From contig DBBT01000002.1 of assembly GCA_002292345.1 (NCBI GenBank), positions 1 through 14,367 of the forward strand: a stretch of DNA of 14,367 bases, given 5' to 3'. Both the position numbers and the translations under genes were made by a program. Shown piece by piece: positions 10,201 through 14,367 of this stretch. Under the pieces are notes generated by a model, which did no database searches, had not been told where the DNA came from, and was given only the letters and a program-made list of their open reading frames with translations. The number at the start of each line of letters is the position of its first letter. Position 1 is the first letter of the stretch. The DNA is from Opitutia bacterium UBA977. GTDB lineage: Bacteria; Verrucomicrobiota; Verrucomicrobiia; Opitutales; Coraliomargaritaceae.

Positions 10201-10504
10201 AACAGCAACCGTCGTCTGGCGCGAGCGCGCATTCAGTTATGTCGAAGGTGATCAATTCACGAATGGTATCTTCGACCGCGTTGTCATTCATAAAACGGAA
10301 GACGGCACTATCAGCCGCGCTGAGATCATCGACTTCAAAAGCGACCGTATCCATCCAAACAATACGCTAGAGCAAGCCAGCGAGCACCATCGCCCACAAA
10401 TTGAAGCCTATCGTAAGGCACTCTCAAAAATAGTCAGCATCGACGAAACAGTCATCGATCTGAAACTACTATTCACAGATGTGCCTCAGTTGGTCGATCT
10501 TTAG
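7262..10504 (+). CDS. addA: AddA-type UvrD/Rep helicase with C-terminal PD-(D/E)XK nuclease
   Basis: This is the helicase-nuclease subunit of the AddAB type, which resects double-strand breaks for RecA-dependent repair. The 1080 residues carry a complete SF1 helicase set: Walker A AAAGSGKT (K17), motif Ia ALTFTRTAAGEF, motif II DEFQD (381-385), motif III GDTKQ (415-419), motif IV SMSWRS, motif V IHKSKGLEYD (701-710) and motif VI YVAMTRAKR (775-783). The C-terminal nuclease has H895 in FGTELH, D1005 in IFDRV, D1024-F-K1026 in the DxK motif, and Q1046-IEA-Y1050. All catalytic positions are kept. TTG 7262 is the only standard start between the upstream in-frame stop (7208) and Walker A, so the start is forced. 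No addB lies next to it, which is unusual. Residues about 919-941 are coded by repeat-like DNA. A small zinc-ribbon gene follows after three bases. Confidence 0.9.
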   Translation: MNSLQNIAISAAAGSGKTYTLTNRFIYLLHAFEQPERIIALTFTRTAAGEFFHKIIEKLCDAAEDSAEAEKLSKELVITADCARYHHLLHLLINSMHKLNLQTLDSFFFRVVSSFALELGLSGSLKLLDESSESRMRNEVRDSIVHRPGELTTELKEFWHAFKQATYGQEARSIEKVVSEFIEQLYALYLNTPAADRWGHTATIWPQGCPWQTSVAPDWEELANKLLAALPDNLSKAQVNDFNSAASAIRNYGSNEKLNTLLNNALAVASDILAGQATIKVRKEIQLSSALCNALADCLRAIVWHHLKRALENTQGVHRILQAYHDNYDRIVRRPGRLAFADLTHLLAPESAGSPMGEVDPMTRQLMDFRLDGQFDHWLFDEFQDTSRPQWEVVANLIDEIVQDDSGERSFFYVGDTKQCLYLWRNSDDRLFHDIQTRYNASGANRIEQHPLSMSWRSATPILDAVNEVFEDDALIAETFSADAAARWARAWQTHEASPATIDSSGFSCWIEAQKNDSPTRNELILKLLKDLNPIERGMSVGVLVRKNADANEVADYLRENCLLPIHTGSAIKPAVDNAAGAALLALLNLAAHPSDSHAHGYLNLIDVSTDGPALTSATEELRKRLLSDSNESAVRWAAEQITAHLPKDDTRHRERLNRLIDKARAFDSEERRDIDGLIHFLRKCSSGECHAGDAVVIETIHKSKGLEYDVVILVNEDKTSRSETRINPLLDPQGKADWIMEPIKKDLMQADPMLNQLLEQSISQSGFGNLCTLYVAMTRAKRGLYMISDLHRVSKTSTVHFLKERLGSEAQATELFPKANYPVLWRTGDQNWHESFKATVQPTTNSQPPSAPAFDPAHPRLQLARPSNSKAGSLAAARYFDLDEHASIFGTELHDAFEQIEWLEFTKDNNLTLDLFNMGGTSSASSANSKPEDTTEHAEVAPQLLLHKKKTEHFPTEVKSALNSCFKNSEIRTLFTKPETATVVWRERAFSYVEGDQFTNGIFDRVVIHKTEDGTISRAEIIDFKSDRIHPNNTLEQASEHHRPQIEAYRKALSKIVSIDETVIDLKLLFTDVPQLVDL
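10018..10044. repeat. Palindromic repeat-like element inside addA
   Basis: Within the helicase gene, GGACGAG (10023-10029), the loop CTCCGC and CTCGTCC (10036-10042) form a perfect seven-base-pair hairpin in a GC-rich block unlike its surroundings. It codes for the low-complexity stretch GGTSSASSAN between the helicase and nuclease domains. The shape is that of REP-type intergenic palindromes. Only one copy is in this window, so calling it a genome repeat is an inference. Confidence 0.45.
10055..10082. repeat. Purine-rich degenerate repeat (CAGAGGACACG-type) inside addA
   Basis: CCAGAGGACACGACAGAGCACGCAGAGG is built from near-repeats of the units AGAGGACAC, AGAGCAC and CAGAGG, and codes for KPEDTTEHAE. 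It directly follows the palindrome at 10018-10044. Similar CACAGAGGACACAGAG-like tracts occur as dispersed repeats in some bacterial genomes; that link is from memory and not tested here. Confidence 0.35.
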
Positions 10505-10507
10505 AGA

Positions 10508-10696
10508 ATGGAATCCTCACAATCCTGCCTCGTTACTTGTCCGAGTTGCTTTGAGGTATTCTCAGTCACAGCGCCAGCACCATCAGAGACACCTACGGAA
10601 TGGGACTACGACTGCGAAGTCTGTTGCCGTCCGATGCTGATTCGTTTTAGCCTAGACGAAGAAAGCGTAATTGCGGACGCAGAGGAGGCGTGGTGA
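10508..10696 (+). CDS. Small CPXCG-motif cysteine-rich zinc-ribbon protein
   Basis: This 62-residue protein has C11-P-S-C14 near the N-terminus and C36-E-V-C39-C40-R-P near the middle, with an acidic tail. Two CxxC knuckles about 20 residues apart followed by CCRP are the pattern of the widespread CPXCG cysteine-rich family (Pfam Cys_rich_CPXG), which probably binds one zinc ion. The family's function is not known. Here the first knuckle reads CPSCF, with Phe where the family name has Gly. It starts three bases after the stop of the helicase gene, so translation is very likely coupled and they share a transcript. No Shine-Dalgarno sequence is visible in the short gap. A repair role would be a guess from location only. 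Confidence 0.82.
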   Translation: MESSQSCLVTCPSCFEVFSVTAPAPSETPTEWDYDCEVCCRPMLIRFSLDEESVIADAEEAW

Positions 10697-10796
10697 GCCA
10701 AGAGCGCTGTGCGCTGTAGCAGCATTTTTTGCATCGGGATAATGAACGCGAGATAACCGGGCTCGCAACGTAGCATCTGGCTTTACGCCAAGAGTT
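10697..10796. other. Hairpin-rich spacer between convergent operons, possible weak terminators
   Basis: This 100-base gap between the CPXCG gene and fabV holds three small inverted repeats: GCTG/CAGC (10713-10723) followed by T6 (10725-10730), GCGAG/CTCGC (10748-10766), and TGGC/GCCA (10778-10790). The first, with its T run, could be a weak terminator for the plus-strand operon. The other two have no T tract. It may also be a degenerate repeat element. No gene is seen. Confidence 0.35.
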
Positions 10797-11978
10797 TTAC
10801 AAGCTGCTAGGCAGCGGCAGGTCGATTTCGACATCTTCGTCGTAATCAACGCCGTCGAGCCCAAAACCAAACAGGGTAAGAAAGTTACGCTGGTAGCCAG
10901 TATAATCGCCGAGAACATCAAGCGTCTCGGATGTAATCGATGGCCAAATTTCAATGACTTTCGCCTGAATGTCGGGTTGCATCTCCCAATCGTCGACACG
11001 AATACGACCCAGATCATCGAGCTGTAAATCCTTACCATAGAGGCGATCATCGAAAAGGCGCACCATTTGCTCGATACAATCTTCGTGTGTACCCTTCTCT
11101 TTCATCAGCTTGATGATAATGGAAATATAAAGTGGCACGACAGGGATTGCCGAGCTAGCCTGAGTGACGACAGCTTTGTTGACTGCAACGTAGGCGGCAC
11201 AATCGTAAGTCTCGGTTATGGCCGCCGCCGCGCGTTCGACATCTTTTTTGGCCTGGCCGATAGTACCGTTGGTGTAAACGGGCCAAGTGGCTTCGGGGCC
11301 GATGTAGGAATAAGCGACACTCTTAGCTCCAGGTGCCAGCACGCCAGCATCATTGAGCGCTTTCATCCAAAGCTCCCAGTCCTGGCCACCCATTACATTA
11401 ATGGTGTGTTGAATCTCTTCTTCAGTCGCGGGCTCAATGGTGACGTCTTTGACCTCATCACGGTCGGTATCCATCGTGCGGTTAGTGAAAGCTTGGTCAC
11501 CGATTGGCTTGAGCACTGACTTGTAAACTTCGCCGGTCTCTGGATCGGTGCGACGCGGAGAAGCAAGACTATACACGACCAGATCAATTTGACCGAGGTC
11601 TTCTTTGATCTGTGCGATTGCCTGCGCTTTGACTTCGTTGGAAAATGCGTCACCATTGATGCTTTTGGCGTAAAGACCCGCCTCGTGAGCGGCTTTTTCA
11701 AATGCCACGGAGTTATACCACCCAGCACTGGCCGGCTTGCCATTGGTCGATGGGCGCTCAAAAAAGATGCCAAAAGTCGCCGCATCAAAACCAAACGCAG
11801 CAGCAATTCGGGAGGAAAGGCCGTAGCCCGTCGAAGAGCCGAGCACCAAAACCCGCTTTGGCCCATCACTTCTCTTGGCAGCCTTGGCGACTTCGATTTC
11901 TTCACGCACTTTAGCCTCACAACCTTTCGGGTGTGCGGTAATACATACATATCCTCGGATGCGCGGTTTAACTATCAT
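10797..11978 (-). CDS. fabV: FabV enoyl reductase (trans-2-enoyl-ACP/CoA reductase, NADH)
   Basis: FabV reduces the trans-2 double bond of enoyl-ACP or enoyl-CoA, the last step of each fatty-acid elongation cycle. The 393 residues fit the family length of about 400. The N-terminal region MIVKPRIRGYVCITAHPKGC is typical, the Rossmann loop GSSTGYGLSSRI spans 47-58, and the active-site pair is Y235 and K244 in the Y-x8-K spacing that separates FabV from FabI (Y-x6-K). Y235 and K244 match the numbering of characterised FabV enzymes. FFERP (72-76) follows the second strand, where cofactor choice is set. FabV proteins are known for low sensitivity to triclosan, so the host may tolerate it; this is inference. 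The upstream gene is closed by a terminator, so fabV probably has its own promoter in 11979-12064. No Shine-Dalgarno sequence precedes the ATG. Confidence 0.95.
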   Translation of the reverse strand: MIVKPRIRGYVCITAHPKGCEAKVREEIEVAKAAKRSDGPKRVLVLGSSTGYGLSSRIAAAFGFDAATFGIFFERPSTNGKPASAGWYNSVAFEKAAHEAGLYAKSINGDAFSNEVKAQAIAQIKEDLGQIDLVVYSLASPRRTDPETGEVYKSVLKPIGDQAFTNRTMDTDRDEVKDVTIEPATEEEIQHTINVMGGQDWELWMKALNDAGVLAPGAKSVAYSYIGPEATWPVYTNGTIGQAKKDVERAAAAITETYDCAAYVAVNKAVVTQASSAIPVVPLYISIIIKLMKEKGTHEDCIEQMVRLFDDRLYGKDLQLDDLGRIRVDDWEMQPDIQAKVIEIWPSITSETLDVLGDYTGYQRNFLTLFGFGLDGVDYDEDVEIDLPLPSSL

Positions 11979-12064
11979 GGTAATACTTTAGTAGTTGAAT
12001 GAAATTAATAAGACTGCAGTGAAAGAGAATCCTCCCGCTGAGGCAACTGATAATTTGCATATAT

Positions 12065-12101
12065 AAAAAAGACGCGACTGAGGTTCGCACCGTCCACGTC
12101 T
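12065..12101 (-). terminator. Intrinsic terminator after UDP-glucose dehydrogenase
   Basis: On the minus strand AGACG (12101-12097, complement) pairs with CGTCT (12074-12070), and a T run follows (12070-12065). A weaker inner GAC/GTC pairing can lengthen the stem around a large loop. It lies 29 bases after the stop codon and separates this gene from fabV. Confidence 0.6.
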
Positions 12102-12129
12102 ATTAAAATTAAGCTGTTACAAGCAGGGC

Positions 12130-13494
12130 TTAAACCTCTCCGCGACCGATTCCAGACGCCTCAAAGCCGATTTGGCGAAGCGCTTCGAGATCGAGCAGGT
12201 TACGGCCATCGAATAGGAAGGCCGGTAAATTCATATGATCATAGATCTTTTTGAAATCAAGCGCGTTGAACTCATCCCACTCAGTTAGAACTAACACCGC
12301 ATGCGCATCTTTTGTCGCCTCGTAAGCATCTCCGCAAACGGTCACAGAGCGATCCTCATTGGCAAGACCCAAATCGCGACGAATTTGAGCTTCTGGCACT
12401 TTCGGATCGTAGATGCTGACATTGGCCTGTTCATCGAGCAGATCCTTACAGATGTAAATGGCCGCGGACTCACGGGTGTCGTTGGTGTCCTTCTTAAATG
12501 CGAAACCAAGCACAGCAATTTTCTTATCCGAGACGGTGTTAAACATCGTGGAAATGATACGACGCGCAAACCGATGCTTTTGAAAGTCGTTCATCTCGAT
12601 CACACCATTCCAATAGCTCGCAGCCTCTGGAATACCAAAATGATCACACAGGTAGACCAAATTCAGGATATCTTTCTGGAAGCAAGAGCCTCCAAAGCCG
12701 ACGGAAGACTTAAGGAATTTTGGACCGATACGGCTATCAGTACCGATCGCGTGTGCGACTTCGTCGACATTGGCACCAGTCGCTTCGCACAGCGCTGAAA
12801 TCGCATTAATCGAAGAGATTCGCTGAGCAAGAAAAGCATTGGCGGTGAGCTTGGAGAGCTCGGACGACCAGACGTTGGTGGTCAAGATGTTCTCCGTCGG
12901 CACCCATTGCGCATACACATCGACCAAAGTTTGAATCGCGGCGAGACCATCTGGCGTCTGATCACCACCAATCAACACTCGGTCTGGCTTCTCAAGGTCA
13001 GCCACCGCAGTACCCTCAGCTAGAAATTCAGGATTAGAAAGGATTTGGAATTTGCGCCCCTTGGAGTTGGACTCGAGGATACGCTTAATCGACTCAGCAG
13101 TGCGCACTGGCAAAGTGGATTTCTCGACCACGATCTTGTCACTCTCCGCGACTTCAGCAATTTTACGAGCACACTTCTCGATATAGCGCAGATCCGCGGC
13201 ACGCCCAGCGCCGACGCCGTAAGTCTTGGTCGGCGTGTTGACACTCATGAAGATGATGTCCGCATCACGAATCGCTGTATCAATATCGGTCGAGAAAAAG
13301 AGTTTTTTGCCACGGCAACTTTTAACGATGTCATCCAGACCAGGCTCGAAGATCGGCAGCTCATCGGAGTTCCATGCATCGATCCGCGCCTGATTAATAT
13401 CTACAACTGTGACCGTGATGTTCGTACACTTATGGGCAATCATAGCCATCGTGGGTCCACCAACATATCCTGCTCCAATACAGCAAATTTTCAT
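12130..13494 (-). CDS. UDP-glucose 6-dehydrogenase, eukaryote-like type
   Basis: This enzyme oxidises UDP-glucose twice with NAD+ to UDP-glucuronate (EC 1.1.1.22), a precursor of acidic polysaccharides, UDP-xylose and related sugars. The 454 residues include the N-terminal Rossmann motif [10 protein letters not shown] (6-15), the acidic end of the second strand VVDIN (30-34), SVNTPTKT (84-91), EKSTLPVRT (124-132), NPEFLAEG (154-161), the helix [16 protein letters not shown] with K215 and N219, and the catalytic cysteine C271 in [10 protein letters not shown]. The C-terminal NAD-binding half has [15 protein letters not shown]. The insert [16 protein letters not shown] and the text around C271 match the animal/plant-type branch rather than the shorter Ugd/TuaD type. 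It is flanked by a 255-base gap upstream and a terminator downstream, so it is probably transcribed alone. The neighbouring sugar-type oxidoreductase may share substrates, but no pathway cluster is visible. Confidence 0.95.
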   Translation of the reverse strand: MKICCIGAGYVGGPTMAMIAHKCTNITVTVVDINQARIDAWNSDELPIFEPGLDDIVKSCRGKKLFFSTDIDTAIRDADIIFMSVNTPTKTYGVGAGRAADLRYIEKCARKIAEVAESDKIVVEKSTLPVRTAESIKRILESNSKGRKFQILSNPEFLAEGTAVADLEKPDRVLIGGDQTPDGLAAIQTLVDVYAQWVPTENILTTNVWSSELSKLTANAFLAQRISSINAISALCEATGANVDEVAHAIGTDSRIGPKFLKSSVGFGGSCFQKDILNLVYLCDHFGIPEAASYWNGVIEMNDFQKHRFARRIISTMFNTVSDKKIAVLGFAFKKDTNDTRESAAIYICKDLLDEQANVSIYDPKVPEAQIRRDLGLANEDRSVTVCGDAYEATKDAHAVLVLTEWDEFNALDFKKIYDHMNLPAFLFDGRNLLDLEALRQIGFEASGIGRGEV

Positions 13495-13647
13495 AGTAGA
13501 TTTGGTATATCAAATCGAACGCCAGACAAGAGAATTTTACTTTCGTTTCGGACTTCAACATCAAAACCAGCTGAGTTTTGCCGCCATCCTCAAATCATCC
13601 AAGTATCACTGCGATCCTGCTCTTTCTCAAAGTAAGGCGAAGAAGCT

Positions 13648-13731
13648 ATGAAAAAACACTTTAAGCACACACAAATGGCAATCAAAGAGCGCCATCATAT
13701 TGTGATAAAATCACTCGCTACGACCAATTAA
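13648..13731 (+). CDS. 27-codon ORF, possible IS30-type transposase remnant
   Basis: In the 255-base gap between two minus-strand genes, ATG 13648 opens a basic peptide beginning MKKHFKHTQMAIKERHH and stopping at TAA 13729-13731. AAGGCGAAGAAG just upstream resembles a weak ribosome binding site. The layout of a short basic start followed by an xxIKERHxIxxL-like helix recalls the start of IS30-family transposases (LTxEERxxIxxL), but the match is short and nothing recognisable follows. It could be chance. The rest of 13495-13749 shows no other gene; GTGATAAAATCAC (13702-13714) within it is a small inverted repeat. Confidence 0.2.
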   Translation: MKKHFKHTQMAIKERHHIVIKSLATTN

Positions 13732-13749
13732 TTCCCTGCAATAGTAAGA

Positions 13750-14367
13750 CTAGCGCACCGCATCCGCCTCGTAGCCGAGGCCGATTTCTGCGCGCCACCA
13801 ATCGAGTGCCTTCATATTGCCCAAGGTATCGTCAAAACGCATCGCCACGGCATCCGCAGCGATCGGACGACCGCGCATCTCGTTGGTAAACGAATCGATC
13901 TCATACGCAAACAAGGGTCGCTGCTTCGGCATCGCAATTTCTTGCGCCGAGTCTTTTTCGTCCAACTCAACCCGAATCGTGCCAGGGCACTGCCACGGCA
14001 TCTCCACCGTGATACGGCCTTTGTCGCCCAGAATTACTGCCTCGTTTTCGTGATTCATACGCAGCGCACAGGTTGTCTTCGCCAAAATATCACCTTCGAA
14101 CCGCATCACCGCCGTCGTCCACATGTCCGTTTTGGTCTTCGCGTCCAGATGTCCCACCGCCTTCAATTCCAGCGGCTCCGCAAATAAGCGGCCGTGTGCA
14201 CGACCAGCAATCAAGCGCGCAAATGACATCGTATAACAACCGATATCTAGAATCGCGCCACCGCCGAGCGCTTTAGCCTGTAGCCGTGACTCAGGCTGCT
14301 CTCCCGAATTATAGCAAAAGTTTGACTCAATCATCCGCACCTTGCCGATCACACCGGAGGTTACCAG
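13750..14367 (-). CDS. Gfo/Idh/MocA family oxidoreductase, C-terminal part (5' end outside window)
   Basis: The frame is open to the window edge (205 residues seen), and the N-terminal NAD(P)-binding Rossmann domain lies outside. The visible part starts with the family segment SGVIGKVRMIESNF, where the substrate domain begins, followed by GGGAILDIGCYTMSFARLI, which carries the usual D-x-G-x-Y/H arrangement of this domain (GGGxLxDxGxH in many members). RFEGDILAKTTCALRM and the sheet strands fit the C-terminal alpha/beta domain, and an end like FDDTLGNMKALDWWRAEIG is common. Members oxidise or reduce sugars, inositol or diols with NAD(P); nothing here fixes the substrate. The GTG at 14352 is internal and is not the start. 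No terminator was found after its TAG stop. Confidence 0.88.
   Translation of the reverse strand: MVTSGVIGKVRMIESNFCYNSGEQPESRLQAKALGGGAILDIGCYTMSFARLIAGRAHGRLFAEPLELKAVGHLDAKTKTDMWTTAVMRFEGDILAKTTCALRMNHENEAVILGDKGRITVEMPWQCPGTIRVELDEKDSAQEIAMPKQRPLFAYEIDSFTNEMRGRPIAADAVAMRFDDTLGNMKALDWWRAEIGLGYEADAVR

Noticed and set aside
11067..12002. Plus-strand ORFs of 137-150 codons across fabV
   Set aside because: Antisense to a complete, well-matched FabV frame; no family features.
12301..13635. Plus-strand ORFs of 165 and 196 codons across UDP-glucose dehydrogenase
   Set aside because: Antisense to a complete dehydrogenase with all motifs. They are products of codon bias.

Overview
The window reads like chromosomal DNA of a marine Verrucomicrobiota-like bacterium (Opitutae/Puniceicoccales type). 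This is an inference from gene content: a eukaryote-like type II glutamine synthetase, a eukaryote-like UDP-glucose 6-dehydrogenase, FabV enoyl reductase, AddA with a TTG start, and AT-rich leaders with almost no Shine-Dalgarno sequences. No phage, integrase, complete insertion sequence or CRISPR array is visible.

Layout: (1) 1-39, the 5' half of a tRNA-Phe gene on the minus strand, cut by the window edge. (2) 239-4506, a two-gene plus-strand operon for an RND efflux pump (periplasmic adaptor, then inner-membrane transporter), with a palindrome next to a candidate promoter in front and no outer-membrane channel gene. (3) 4541-5852, a convergent minus-strand pair: a minimal kinase-fold protein and a PP2C-type phosphatase, ending in a terminator. 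An in-frame amber codon lies upstream of the kinase gene. (4) 6029-7106, a plus-strand glutamine synthetase with a strong intrinsic terminator, divergent from the kinase/phosphatase pair. (5) 7262-10696, an AddA-type helicase-nuclease followed 3 bases later by a small zinc-ribbon CPXCG protein. The helicase gene carries an in-frame stretch of repeat-like DNA between its domains. (6) 10697-10796, a hairpin-rich spacer between convergent genes. (7) 10797-11978 fabV, 12130-13494 UDP-glucose dehydrogenase and 13750-14367 the C-terminal part of a Gfo/Idh/MocA oxidoreductase, all on the minus strand but separated by 150-255 base gaps and so probably transcribed separately.

Most genes are housekeeping or common accessory functions: drug export, nitrogen assimilation, recombinational repair, fatty-acid elongation and sugar-nucleotide synthesis. 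The less ordinary points are the kinase/phosphatase pair with its interrupted upstream frame, the repeat-derived segment inside addA, a hairpin-rich spacer, and a 27-codon ORF that could be a transposase remnant. I did not find a convincing new multi-gene system; the kinase/phosphatase module is the nearest candidate.
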